64,000 nucleotides of DNA from DASZIT01 sp963709665 (GTDB taxonomy: Bacteria; Actinomycetota; Acidimicrobiia; Acidimicrobiales; RAAP-2), in assembly GCA_963709665.1 (NCBI GenBank), contig CAVPWU010000004.1:124001-188000 (forward strand). Reading direction: 5' to 3'. Below the pieces are notes generated by a model that saw only the letters and a list, made by a program, of their open reading frames with translations, made no database searches and was not told the DNA's origin. Below are positions 43,803-53,400 of the stretch, piece after piece (within the stretch, counting starts at the first letter, position 1; each line of letters starts with the position of its first letter). Position numbers and translations under genes: made by a program.

Positions 43803-45144
43803 CCACCCCTCGCGGGTCCCACCCCCCCACCGCCGGCGGACCCGCCGGCTGGCGGTCGCCGCCGCCGTCCTGGTGGCGGTGGTGGTGGCGGGCGTCGGCG
43901 GGGTAGCCCCCGCCGCCCCGGCCCCGCCGACGGTGACTCTCAGCACCACCTCGCTGGTTCCGGGTCAGACGATCATGATCGGCGGGACGGGCTGGCCCCG
44001 GGGCACCGCCTTCCAGGCGGTGCTGTGCGGGTCCGACGCCACCGCCGGCAGCGTGGACTGCTCCGACCAGTCGGCGGCCACCTTCGTGCCCTTCACCGAC
44101 GGCACCCTGCACGGCCAGCTGCTGGTGGTGACCCCGCCGGCGCCGTGCCCCTGCGTGGTCCAGGTGGCGGCGACCAACACTCCCTACACCACGACCATCC
44201 CGGTGACCGTGGCCGGTGCCACCGTCGCCCCGGTGGCTCCGGAGCCGGTGGCCGACGTCGGCGCCGGTCTCACCGCCACGACGTCCATCGCCAGCAGCAG
44301 CTCGCTCGGGGCGTTCTTCGGGGGCAGCGCCGGCCGGGTGCTGACGGTGACGCTCCACAACGCCGGGACCCACCCGGTCACCACCCTGGTCACCGCCCAG
44401 TGGGGCTCGTCCGACCACCCCGACGACGTCATCACCAGCCCGCCGACGGTGACGGTGGACCCGGGGAAGACCCGCACGGTGACCATGCCGTTCACCCTCG
44501 CCCCGCTGTCCCACGGCACCTATCACGTGGTGGGCCAGGCTTCGGGCACCGCCCCGCAGCTCACCTTCGCCACCACCACCAGCACCTTCCCGTGGGGGAT
44601 CCTCTTGGTGATCCTGGCCGTGGTCGGTCTGCTCGTCTACCGCTCCTACCGGCGTCGCCAGGCCGCCGAGCAGGAGCAGCGCCGGCTCGAGGAGGTCGGG
44701 GCGGTCGAGGGTGCCACCGGTCTCGGCGCCCTGGCCGCCATGTCCTGGGCGGTCGCCGCCCCGCTGGGGGAGGACGACACCCTGCGGATCACCGGCGCCT
44801 GGCTGACCGGCGACCTCAACGGCGAGCTGCAGACGGTGCCGGTGTCGGTCCTGACCATGGACTCGCGAGGCATCGGGGTCACCAACCCGGACACCCAGCT
44901 GCGGGTCCTGGCCTGGTCGACCATCCGGCGGGTGCACGTGGTCGCCGACTTCCCGGAGATGCGGGTGGCGGCCGGGACCGCCCCGCCCCCGGCCAAGGGG
45001 GCGGTCATCGAGGTGGACACCGTCCGCACCACCTATCACTTCGTCTGCCCCCGGAACAACCCGGCCGACCTGTCGCCGCGGGTGGACGAGGTCAGCCGGC
45101 GGTGGGTCACGCCGCCCCGGAAGGTGCCGGCCCTCGCCCTCTGA
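43786..45144 (+). CDS. membrane protein with Ig-like extracellular and PH-like cytoplasmic domains
   Basis: I do not recognise a named family for this 452-residue protein. After a signal anchor (residues 23-42) comes an Ig-like domain of neocarzinostatin type (LVPGQTIMIGGTGWPRGTAF, with Cys pairs around VLCGS, VDCSD and PCPC). A second beta domain and a helix at about 267-285 follow. The cytoplasmic part has basic residues and a PH-like beta sandwich (TVPVSVLTMDSRGIGV, VLAWSTIRRVHVV). Overlap with the DUF916 gene implies the two act together, perhaps sensing or anchoring the surface complex from inside. The start is GTG 43786, inside the previous gene. Confidence 0.6.
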   Translation: MAPRSDHPSRVPPPHRRRTRRLAVAAAVLVAVVVAGVGGVAPAAPAPPTVTLSTTSLVPGQTIMIGGTGWPRGTAFQAVLCGSDATAGSVDCSDQSAATFVPFTDGTLHGQLLVVTPPAPCPCVVQVAATNTPYTTTIPVTVAGATVAPVAPEPVADVGAGLTATTSIASSSSLGAFFGGSAGRVLTVTLHNAGTHPVTTLVTAQWGSSDHPDDVITSPPTVTVDPGKTRTVTMPFTLAPLSHGTYHVVGQASGTAPQLTFATTTSTFPWGILLVILAVVGLLVYRSYRRRQAAEQEQRRLEEVGAVEGATGLGALAAMSWAVAAPLGEDDTLRITGAWLTGDLNGELQTVPVSVLTMDSRGIGVTNPDTQLRVLAWSTIRRVHVVADFPEMRVAAGTAPPPAKGAVIEVDTVRTTYHFVCPRNNPADLSPRVDEVSRRWVTPPRKVPALAL

Positions 45145-45150
45145 CCGGTG

Positions 45151-45177
45151 GGGCCACGACGGCGGTCGTGCCTCCCG
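45151..45177. terminator. hairpin between convergent genes
   Basis: CACGAC-ggcg-GTCGTG with flanking G and C runs lies between the genes ending at 45144 (+) and 45192 (-). It is a plausible bidirectional terminator. Confidence 0.45.
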
Positions 45178-45191
45178 GCCGGCCCCGGGGC

Positions 45192-45833
45192 TCAGCCCCG
45201 CCAGACGCCGCCGACGGTGACCCCGGGGGGGACGTCGGCCAGGACGACGGCGTTGGCCCCGATCCACGCGCCGTCCCCCACCGTCACCGGACCGAGGATC
45301 TTGGCCCCGGCCCCGATCCGGACCTTGTCGCCGAGGGTGGGCTGCCCGGGGCCGCGACCGGTATGGCCGAGGGTGACCCCGTGGTGGAGGACCAGGTCCC
45401 TCCCGGCCGTCACCTCGTGACCGATGACGATCCCCACGCTGTGGACGAGGGAGAGTCCCGGTCCGATGACGGCGGCCGGATGGATCTCCGCCCCGGCGGC
45501 GCGGATGCTGCAGGCCTGCAGCCACAGTGCCGCCGGTCGGAGCCGGTGCGCCCAGCACCACGCGCCCATGCGGAAGTAGACCACCACCCGCAGCCGCGGG
45601 TAGAGCGGTAGACGGACCAGCGCCCCGGCCACCACGCGTGACCGGGTGGCTCCCCAGGCCGCCGTCATGTGTCGCAGGTCGTCGATCAGCGCGTCCACTG
45701 CGGCAGTGTTCCACACCAGCTCTCCGTTCCGGCGGGGCCGGTGAGCCCGGGCACGCCGCCAGGACCGTCGCCGGAAGCGGTGGCTGACCGTCGGCCCGCC
45801 GTTGTCCTTGGGAGTGGTCGAGCCGATACGCAT
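45192..45833 (-). CDS. serine O-acetyltransferase-like (left-handed beta-helix acyltransferase)
   Basis: The 213-residue protein has hexapeptide repeats of the CysE type: IRAAGAEIHPAAVIGPGLSL, VHSVGIVIGHEVTAG, LVLHHGVTLGHTG and TLGDKVRIGAGAKILGP. The HHGVTLG element holds the catalytic His of serine acetyltransferase. It may make O-acetylserine, but in a surface-polysaccharide neighbourhood it could equally acetylate a sugar. The N-terminus is short compared with enteric CysE and resembles EpsC. ATG 45833 has no clear ribosome-binding site, so the start is uncertain. It is transcribed against the flanking surface genes. Confidence 0.78.
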   Translation of the reverse strand: MRIGSTTPKDNGGPTVSHRFRRRSWRRARAHRPRRNGELVWNTAAVDALIDDLRHMTAAWGATRSRVVAGALVRLPLYPRLRVVVYFRMGAWCWAHRLRPAALWLQACSIRAAGAEIHPAAVIGPGLSLVHSVGIVIGHEVTAGRDLVLHHGVTLGHTGRGPGQPTLGDKVRIGAGAKILGPVTVGDGAWIGANAVVLADVPPGVTVGGVWRG

Positions 45834-46045
45834 CGTGGTGCTGTGGCGGACTAATGACGCTATGACTGCAAATTGACCGCGGAGAGTGCTGTGCTCGATG
45901 CGCACCGACACACCACTTGCGTTCCGGATGAAAAGGGGCCACCTTGAACCGAGTATCGACGTCGGACGACCCCCGTTCCGCGCGCCGAGCATGCCGTCGG
46001 GTGGACGTCGGTCGCGCCACCCTCTTCATGAAAGGCCTGTCACCG

Positions 46046-46372
46046 ATGAGGATGAGATCCGTGTTGATCGGGATCGCCGCCCTGGCGCTGTCCCTGGTGG
46101 CGATGCCGACGGTCACCGCCGGCGCCACCTCGGACCCCGGCTGCTACGTGGGCTGCACGCCGTCGCAGGGCGGCTCCGGCGGCACCCCGCCGCTGACCAC
46201 CGACCCGACCCCCGCGGCCTCCGGAGGCTCGACGGGTGGCTCCTCCTCGAGCGGGACCACCAGCCTGCCCTTCACCGGAGCGGACGTCGAGGAGCTGGCG
46301 GCCATCGGCGTGGGCGCCCTGGTGGTCGGTGGGCTCCTGGTCCGCCGTCGCCGCAGCCACCTGGCCGCCTGA
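46046..46372 (+). CDS. small LPFTG-anchored surface protein
   Basis: The 108-residue protein has a signal peptide (residues 1-27), a Ser/Gly/Thr/Pro-rich linker with a Cys pair (CYVGC), then LPFTG at 74-78, a hydrophobic helix (LAAIGVGALVVGGLLV) and RRRR. This is a complete sortase sorting signal, so it should be covalently attached to the wall. A sortase gene lies 1.1 kb away. Small LPXTG proteins of this size accompany WxL/DUF916 genes in Firmicutes loci. ATG 46046 has AAAGG about 10 nt upstream; ATG 46028 is another option. The upstream gap at 45834-46045 shows no other gene. Confidence 0.85.
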   Translation: MRMRSVLIGIAALALSLVAMPTVTAGATSDPGCYVGCTPSQGGSGGTPPLTTDPTPAASGGSTGGSSSSGTTSLPFTGADVEELAAIGVGALVVGGLLVRRRRSHLAA

Positions 46373-46381
46373 TCCACCCCC

Positions 46382-46398
46382 CGGGGGTGAGACCCCCG
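46382..46398 (+). terminator. hairpin after the LPFTG gene
   Basis: CGGGGG-tgaga-CCCCCG begins 9 nt after the stop codon. It has no T-tract but is well placed as a terminator. Confidence 0.5.
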
Positions 46399-46608
46399 CA
46401 GTAGTCCGTCACGTCCGTCCCCGACGCCGCGGCGGAGCCGCGCCGTCCGGCCCGGCGTCTCCCCGACCCGGTGGGTTCGCGCCCTGTGTGGTCGGGATGC
46501 ACTGCGTTCCGTCGTGAGGATGCCGCGCCGACGCTGGCGATCCCGCCCGTCCGCCACAACGGGCTTCAGGGCGGGGAGCCGGGTGCCGTTCCCATGAGGT
46601 GACACCGG

Positions 46609-46638
46609 CCATGTGGTCGGCGTCACCCGACCACATGG
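46609..46638. promoter_or_regulatory. perfect 12-bp inverted repeat over the start codon
   Basis: CCATGTGGTCGG / CCGACCACATGG with a 6-nt loop forms a perfect hairpin. ATG 46611 lies in the left arm and the next in-frame ATG 46635 in the right arm. As RNA it would hide both start codons; as DNA it could be an operator. Confidence 0.6.
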
Positions 46639-47474
46639 GAACCGACCTCACGCCCGAGCCACTCACCGACGGGGATCGCCGGTCCGGGTCTCCCGACGCG
46701 GCGTCCGGCCATCGTCGGGTCCGCCGGGGCGCCCGGGGATGGACCGTCCGGGTGGCCGGCTCGGCCGCCGCCGTGACGCTGGCCGTCCTGGCGCTCACCG
46801 TGCCGGCGTCGTCGTCGTCGACGGTCCGCCATCACCACCGTTCCCCGCGGCACCCCGCCAGCGCCGTGGCCGTCGGCTCCGCCCTCCTGGTCCACCTCGC
46901 ACCGCCGACCACCACCACGACGACGACGACCACGACCACCACCACCACCGCTCCGGCGACGGCCGCTCCGGCGCCGGCCGCCTCCACCGACGGCCTCACC
47001 CCCGACCAGGCCGGCGCCGAAGCTCTCGCCCTGGTGCGCTACCCCTGGCAGCAGATCCCCGGGTACACCATCGAGTTCCTCCCCATCGCCGACGCCCCGG
47101 TGGCCGGCTTCAAGGGGAACACCACCTTCCGCTGGGGCTCGCCGGGGGGGACCTCGGTGCTCTACGTCTACCCCGGCGAGACGGTGGGCGAGCTGGCCGG
47201 GATCACCGCCTTCGAGATCGGGCACGAGGTGGATGCCGCCGGGCTGGAGCCCGACGGCGGTCATCCGGCCGTCGAGGACCTGCTGGGGATCCACCCCGCC
47301 AGCTGGACGCCCCAGTGCGACTGCGCCGAACAGGAGTACCTGTCCGGGTGGTACGCCGCCGCCTTCTCCGACTACTGGTCGCCGGGCGTCGGCAACTGGA
47401 GCGACCTGGCGCCCATGCCGACCGGGGCCACCCTGGCCGCCCTCCAGCCGTGGCTCGAGCCGGCCATCAGCTGA
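46611..47474 (+). CDS. secreted protein with degenerate metallopeptidase-like domain
   Basis: The 287-residue protein has a membrane anchor or signal at about residues 47-67, a linker with 14 consecutive Thr residues, then a globular domain of about 155 residues. The domain reads ITAFEIGHEVDAAG, which resembles HExxH zinc peptidases (VAHExGHxxD) with the first His replaced by Phe. It continues with WTPQCDCAEQEYLSGWYAAAF, where related proteins have a Cys-containing, Glu-bearing third helix. Activity is therefore doubtful. Start ATG 46611 has AGGTGA at 9 nt and sits inside a perfect inverted repeat. It precedes the convergent sortase by 9 nt. Confidence 0.6.
   Translation: MWSASPDHMGTDLTPEPLTDGDRRSGSPDAASGHRRVRRGARGWTVRVAGSAAAVTLAVLALTVPASSSSTVRHHHRSPRHPASAVAVGSALLVHLAPPTTTTTTTTTTTTTTAPATAAPAPAASTDGLTPDQAGAEALALVRYPWQQIPGYTIEFLPIADAPVAGFKGNTTFRWGSPGGTSVLYVYPGETVGELAGITAFEIGHEVDAAGLEPDGGHPAVEDLLGIHPASWTPQCDCAEQEYLSGWYAAAFSDYWSPGVGNWSDLAPMPTGATLAALQPWLEPAIS
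46915..46957 (+). repeat. ACC/ACG trinucleotide microsatellite
   Basis: A run of ACC and ACG triplets encodes about 14 Thr residues in the linker of the peptidase-like protein and is prone to length change. Confidence 0.7.
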
Positions 47475-47483
47475 ATCGGGCGC

Positions 47484-48392
47484 TCAGTAGCTGGCGGGCA
47501 GCAGGGGCGTCACCGCCTGAAAGAAGAGGAACACCACCACCAGGCAGGCCAGCCCGCCGCCCACCGCCACCAGCAGGCGGCCCGGCCGCCGCATCCGGCG
47601 GAAGGCCAGGCCCAGGCCCACCACCGCCGCCACCAGTACCGCGCCCCACAGGGCGGCGGGCCACCAGGGGGTGCCGGCCGGGGCGGCGGCCGCCTCCGCC
47701 CGGTGGCCACGGGTCGGCGGGGTGGCGGTCGGGGTGCTGGCCGAGGCCAGCGTGCTGCCGGCCAGGGTGGCCTGCACCACCAGGCGCTGGGTGGCGCTGT
47801 AGCGGGGGTTGCAGGTGGTGAGGGTCAGCCGGTTCCCGGGGGTGGGGGCGACCACCGCCACGTCGCTGGGCGGCACCGCCTGGCTGGTGTCCACCGTGTA
47901 GGTGAAGACCCCCTGCAGCGTGGTGATGATGATCGGGGAGCCGGCCACCAGCTCGTTGAGGTTGTAGAAGGGGTGGAGGTAGGTGGTCCGGTGGCCGGCG
48001 ATGGCCACGTTGCCGGCCTCGCCGGGGAGCGGGGTCCCCGGGTAGTGGCCGGGGCCCTGGGCCAGCTGGGCGGCGGCGGTCCCCTCCACGATGGCCATGG
48101 ACAGGTCGATGGCCGGGATGTCGATGGTCCCCACCACCGACCCGACCGGCGGCGGGGCCACCGTCGGGGCCACCCCGGGCGGATCGGCCTTCGGGTGGGT
48201 GGTCGACGGTGGGGGGGCCGGGTGCTCGCCGGCGCGGTGGAGCTGGGCGCGGAACTGGCTCTGCAGGACGGCCTGGTCCCGGGCGGTGGCCAGTCCGGTC
48301 CCCCAGAGGAGGTAGGGGATGAACAGCAGCACCAGCACCCCGAAGCCGACGAGCACACTGCCGATCGCAACCCGGATGGTCGTGAACGACAC
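47484..48392 (-). CDS. class E-like sortase
   Basis: The 302-residue protein has an N-terminal helix (8-30), a Pro-rich linker, the sortase barrel and two C-terminal membrane helices (about 247-268 and 276-298). Catalytic residues are His134 (VAIAGHRTTY), Cys194 (LTLTTCNP) and Arg203 (SATQRLVV). TLTTCNPRYS is typical of class E actinobacterial sortases. The extra C-terminal helices are not in textbook class E enzymes. The likely substrate is the LPFTG protein 1.1 kb away, which makes a local enzyme-substrate pair. It is transcribed from a region shared with the DUF4012 gene. Confidence 0.88.
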   Translation of the reverse strand: MSFTTIRVAIGSVLVGFGVLVLLFIPYLLWGTGLATARDQAVLQSQFRAQLHRAGEHPAPPPSTTHPKADPPGVAPTVAPPPVGSVVGTIDIPAIDLSMAIVEGTAAAQLAQGPGHYPGTPLPGEAGNVAIAGHRTTYLHPFYNLNELVAGSPIIITTLQGVFTYTVDTSQAVPPSDVAVVAPTPGNRLTLTTCNPRYSATQRLVVQATLAGSTLASASTPTATPPTRGHRAEAAAAPAGTPWWPAALWGAVLVAAVVGLGLAFRRMRRPGRLLVAVGGGLACLVVVFLFFQAVTPLLPASY

Positions 48393-48471
48393 GCGCCGAT
48401 GCTACCGGTGACGGCGCCGGACCCGGGGTCGGAGGTCCGGTCGGCGACCGGGTCGGAGGCGGTCCGGACGG

Positions 48472-48477
48472 TACACT
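48472..48477 (+). promoter_or_regulatory. candidate -10 element for the DUF4012 gene
   Basis: TACACT in a GGTACACT context lies about 80 nt upstream of the start at 48559, like the element before the CPA2 antiporter. It fits TANNNT. Confidence 0.3.
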
Positions 48478-48558
48478 CACCCGGCTCCCTCCCGTGATCG
48501 CCGGTCGGGGCGCCCGGGCCCCGGCCCCCACCGCGCTGGCGATCGTCAGGTGGCTCGG

Positions 48559-50352
48559 ATGGACGACGAGGAGACGGTCGACGACAGCGTCGATGACCGT
48601 CGGCCCGGTGGCGACGCCCGCCGTCCCCGGCACCGTCGGCGGTGGGTGCTGGCCGCCGCCGTCGTGGTCCTGCTGGTGTGGGGCGGCGTCCTGGCCGGCC
48701 GCAGCTGGTCGGCCTACCAGAGCGACAAGCGGGGGCTGGCCGCCCTCGAGCAGGTGAAGGGCAACCTGGCCCCGGGCACCCTGACCTCCGCCGCCACCGT
48801 GCGGACCCTCCAGGTGGCCGAGGGGGACTTCCGGCAGGCCTCCGCCGACCTGTCGTCGCCGCTGTTCGGTCCGGTGACCATTCTGCCGGTGGTCGGCCGG
48901 CAGCTCCGCTCGGTGCGGGCCATCACCTCGGGGGCGGTGGTGGTCTCGGGGACCGGCGCCACCTTCGTCGGCCAGGTCCAGACGGTCCTGGACCAGCCCC
49001 GGGGCGGCGGCCCCCAGCGGGTGGCCTCCCTCCGGCAGCTGGGACGCCTGTCGGCCGCCGCCGCCGCCGACCTCGACGGCATCGACACCGGACCGTCGAA
49101 TGCCCTGATCGCACCGCTGGCCACCAAGCGCGCCGAGTTCGTCAGCCAGCTCACCACCGTCCGGGACCGGCTCACCAGCGCCGCCGCCGTGTCCTCGGCG
49201 GTCGCCGCCATCCTCCAGGGCCCCCGGACCTACCTGGTGCTGGCGTCCAACAACGCCGAGATGCGTGCCGGCTCCGGCGCCTTCCTCGAGGTGGGGACGG
49301 CCACCACCGCCGACGGGTCGGTCCACCTGGGCGACCTCACCCCGTCCGGCGATCTCACCCTGCCCGAGGGGGCGGTCCCGGTGACCGGCGACCTCGAGCA
49401 GAACTGGGGCTGGCTGAAGCCCGGCGTCGACTGGCGGAACCTGGGGGTGACCCCGGAGTTCGACGTCACCGCCCCACTGGCCGCCCGGATGTGGCAGGCC
49501 AACACCGGCCAGTCGGTGGACGGGGTCCTGGCCCTGGACGTCGAGGGCCTGCGCCAGCTGCTGGTGGCCACCGGCCCGGTGGTGGTCGGCACCACCACGG
49601 TGAGCGCCGACACCATCGACCAGTACCTGCTCCACGACCAGTACGAGGGGCTGACCGACGACGCCACCGCCGACAGCGGCCGGACCGAGCAGTTGGGGGC
49701 CCTGGCCTCGGCGGTCATCGGGAACCTGCAGAGCCAGTCGCTCGACCTCAAGGCGCTGGCCTCCTCGATGGCCACCGCCACCGCCGGGCGGCACCTGCTG
49801 GTCTGGTCGTCCGACCCCACCGCCCGGGCGGCGTGGCGCACCAGCGGGGTGGCCGGGATGCTGACCCCCGACTCGCTGGACGCCGACCTCGTCAACCGGG
49901 GCGGCAACAAGCTCGACCCCTACGTCTCGGTGGGTGTCACCCTCACCACCCGGCCGTCGGGGACCGACACCGCGGTGACCATGGCCGTCGACATCGCCAA
50001 CCACACCCCGGCGGGGCAGTCGCAGTTCATCGCCGGCCCCTACCCCGGCCTCGGCACCAGCTACGGCGAGTACGTCGGCGTGCTGGCGGCCAACCTCCCC
50101 GCCGCCGCCACCCGGCGGACCACCACCGGCGGGGGACCGGCGGTGGCCGACGGTGGCGAGGGCCCCACCTGGCTGTCGGCGGTGCCGGTGACCGTCGCCG
50201 CCGGGGCCTCCACCACCGTCACCTACTCCTTCGTGCTGCCCGGCCACCACGGGGACCTGTCGGTGGTGCCGTCGGCCCGGATCCCGGCCGAGCAGTGGCG
50301 CTTCGGCAGCCGCCAATTCACCGACGCCGCCCCCACCGAGTTGTCCTGGTGA
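48559..50352 (+). CDS. DUF4012 membrane-anchored extracellular protein
   Basis: The 597-residue protein has a basic cytoplasmic start, one membrane helix (WVLAAAVVVLLVWGGVLAG) and a large extracellular part matching DUF4012: FGPVTILPVVGRQLRSVRAI, LVLASNNAEMRAGSGAFLE and DGVLALDVEGLRQLL. DUF4012 proteins are often encoded with polysaccharide-export and surface genes, and their role is unknown. NNAEMRAGSG is the most conserved stretch. The start is taken as ATG 48559 with AGGTGG upstream; GTG 48550 is possible. It lies 70 nt upstream of the giant surface protein and may share its promoter. Confidence 0.85.
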   Translation: MDDEETVDDSVDDRRPGGDARRPRHRRRWVLAAAVVVLLVWGGVLAGRSWSAYQSDKRGLAALEQVKGNLAPGTLTSAATVRTLQVAEGDFRQASADLSSPLFGPVTILPVVGRQLRSVRAITSGAVVVSGTGATFVGQVQTVLDQPRGGGPQRVASLRQLGRLSAAAAADLDGIDTGPSNALIAPLATKRAEFVSQLTTVRDRLTSAAAVSSAVAAILQGPRTYLVLASNNAEMRAGSGAFLEVGTATTADGSVHLGDLTPSGDLTLPEGAVPVTGDLEQNWGWLKPGVDWRNLGVTPEFDVTAPLAARMWQANTGQSVDGVLALDVEGLRQLLVATGPVVVGTTTVSADTIDQYLLHDQYEGLTDDATADSGRTEQLGALASAVIGNLQSQSLDLKALASSMATATAGRHLLVWSSDPTARAAWRTSGVAGMLTPDSLDADLVNRGGNKLDPYVSVGVTLTTRPSGTDTAVTMAVDIANHTPAGQSQFIAGPYPGLGTSYGEYVGVLAANLPAAATRRTTTGGGPAVADGGEGPTWLSAVPVTVAAGASTTVTYSFVLPGHHGDLSVVPSARIPAEQWRFGSRQFTDAAPTELSW

Positions 50353-50389
50353 GCATGGTCTGACCGCTCTCTGTGAGGGACCTTTCACT

Positions 50390-50409
50390 CAAGGCGACTA
50401 GCAGCCTTG
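50390..50409 (+). promoter_or_regulatory. hairpin before the giant surface protein
   Basis: CAAGGC / GCCTTG with an 8-nt loop lies between the DUF4012 stop and ATG 50423. It may be a weak terminator or an mRNA element. No T-tract follows. Confidence 0.3.
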
Positions 50410-50422
50410 TCGATGAGATGGC

Positions 50423-53400
50423 ATGGGGCAGGGGGCTATCGAAGGGAACCACCGGTCAGCCGGAGGGGTCCGTCGATGGTCCGTGATCCTGGCCGCCCTG
50501 GTGGTCCTCCTGGCCACCACCGGCGCCTCCCTGATCACCGGCGCCCGCCCGGCGGCGGCGGCCTCCAGCGGGCCCTCCACCACCCCGCCGACCATGGTCT
50601 GCGGCGTGGCCAACCCGGCCTCGATGGTCTACAACGGGAGCGGGCCCACCAACCCGGTGACCACCCTGGTCTCGGGGATCACGCCCTGGAGCTTCACCGA
50701 GAGCAACAACCAGCTCTACGAGCTCGACAACGGGACCAAGGTCAACGTCTACTCGCTCACCGGCACCCTGGTCTCCTCCATCACCCTGCCCTTCAACATG
50801 GGCAACTCCAACCAGGACATGGTGGTGGGACCGGACGGGAGCCTCTACCTCTACGGCCCCGGGCCCGTCCTCTACAAGCTGTCGTCCACCGGGTCGGTCC
50901 TCTGGCAGTACCCGCTCAGCATCGCGCCCAACGGCCTCTTCGCCTGGCACGACGCCTCGGGCAACTTCGCGGTCGGCGTCATCCTCCGGGGGCAGGCCAC
51001 CGGACCGCTGATCAACGCCGCCGGGGCGCTGGACGGCACCGAGCCGGTGCCCGGGACCGCCGTCTCCGACCTGGTGACGCCGGAGGCGGGCGGAGGCTTC
51101 GACGTCACCGACGGCGACTACGTCTACGAGTACAACTCGTCGGGGGTGAAGACCTTCACCTTCGGCAACGCCACCGCCGCCGGCTCCTCCGACACCCCCG
51201 GCGCCCCCTTCGCCTTCTACCAGGGGGGCGGGGCCGTCCAGATCGGCTCCACCGTCTACGTCGCCGACAGCGGCGATCCCAACCAGGGCCACGGGATCGA
51301 GGCCTTCTCCACCCAGGGGTACCTCCAGGGCGTGGCCTCCGACAGCACGGTCAACGTCGGGGGTCCCTCACCGCTGGAGCTGGTGGGCACCACGCTCTAC
51401 TACATCGACGGCAGCTCCCTGGCCTCCATCACCGAGGCCAACCTGGCGGCGCTGGTGGCCGAGTCGGCCGCCCCGGCGCAGGACGGCTTCGGGGACACCC
51501 TGGGCATCGGGGCGGGCATCGTCACCCCGGTGACGGCCGGCTACTTCGCCCCCGGCACCACCCCGACCGTCAACGCCACCTTCGACCCGTGGTGGGAGAC
51601 CCTGTCGTCCCACCTGTCCCTGAGCTACCAGGTGATGAGCTCGACCCAGATCACCGGCAACAGCTGGCCGGCCGCCACCACCGTCGGGGTGTCGACCGGT
51701 TCCACCGGCTCGTCGGGGATCACCCTGCCGCTGGCCATCCCGGCCGCCGACACCGGGCCCGGCGTCTACGAGGTCAACGCCGACCTGGTGGACACCTCGA
51801 CCCAGACCACCATCGGGTCCACCTGCCTGACCTACTCGGTGGGGGCGTCGGGGGACACCCTCAACTTCTCCAGCCTGGCCGCCGGGGAGGACTACGGCGG
51901 CCCGGCACCGGTCCGGGCGGTGCAGGAGGCCGCCGCCTTCGGCACCGGGCTGGCCCGGGAGGGCCTGGACTGGGGGACGCTGCTGCCCAACTGCAACTCC
52001 GGCGCCGTCACCGTGGCCGCCTGCGGGCCGTCGTCGCTGACCTTCTCCTCCTACGACCCGGCGACCGAGCAGGCGGCCGCCGAGGCGAAGACGCTGGGCG
52101 TGAAGTTCGAGGTGCTGGTGGCCACCGGCGGCCCGGTCGACACCGCGGTGGTCAACTTCGGCAACGGCCTCTGGCAGCAGGACATCCAGGCCATCGCCGC
52201 CCACTTCGCCTCGTCGGCCCCCGACCTCACCTACCTCGAGGCGTGGAACGAGCCCAACAACACCTGGGGGTCGGCCACCACCTACGTGACCCAGATCCTG
52301 GCGCCGTTCGACGCCGGGGTGAAGGCGGCCGACGCCGCCGACGGCCACACCGACCTGGTGATCGGCGGCACGGTCTGCGGCATGGAGATGAGCTACTGGA
52401 ACACCTTCGCGGCGGCCGGTGGGTTCTCCGACCTCGACGTGGTGGCCACCCACCCCTACACCGGCTACGACGACTCCTACGAGGAGGACAACGTCCCCCC
52501 GCTCCTCTCCGCCCTGGTGGGGCTGATGGCCGCCAACGGGGCCGGCACCAAGCCGCTCTGGGACACCGAGCAGGGGTGGTGGTCCAACACCTACGAGACC
52601 TACTACGACGCCGGCAACTGGGCGGCCCGCGCCTGGATGTGGAACAAGTCGGTGGGCATGACCACCTGGAACTACTTCCTCACCGAGGGGGCCTTCAGCA
52701 GCCCGGACGTGTCGTACTCGCTGATCCAGGCGGCGGCCGGCATCAACTACGTGAAGCCGGACGGCATCGCCCTGATGACCGTCTCCTCGCTGCTCGGCTC
52801 CCGCCCCTACCTGGGCATGGTGGCCACCGGCATCCCCCACGCCTACGCCATGCTCTTCGGCCCCGCCCCCGGCACCACCACCGACGTGCTGGCCGCCTGG
52901 ACCGACGACCTGACGGTGGCCGCCGACGCCACCCTGAGCGCCGGCACCGGACCCGTGGCGGTGCCCACCACCGGCGTCCTCGGCCAGGCCGGTTCGCTCA
53001 CCCTGGCGGCCGGGACCCAGACCCCGCTCACCCTGACCGGGGCCCCCACCTACCTGACCGTCCCCCAGGGCGACACGGTGGCGCTGGCCCCCGCCGAGAG
53101 CTTCGGCTCCGACCTGGCGCTGGCCTCCGGGGTCACCGCCACCGCCACCTCCTCGGTGTCGGGCAACGCCCCGTCCGAGGCCATCCGCTCCCTGACCACC
53201 AACGGGGTCACCGGGCCGGACGCCACCACCGACACCGGCGCCGACTACGGCGGGTGGCGGGCGGCTCCCACCGACACCTCCCCCTCCCTCACCGTCGCCT
53301 TCCCCTCCGCCCAGTCGGTCGACCGGGTGGTGGTGTCGACCGCCACCCTGGGCAGCACCATGCCCGGGCTCCGCACCTACCAGGTGCAGGCCGACGAGGG

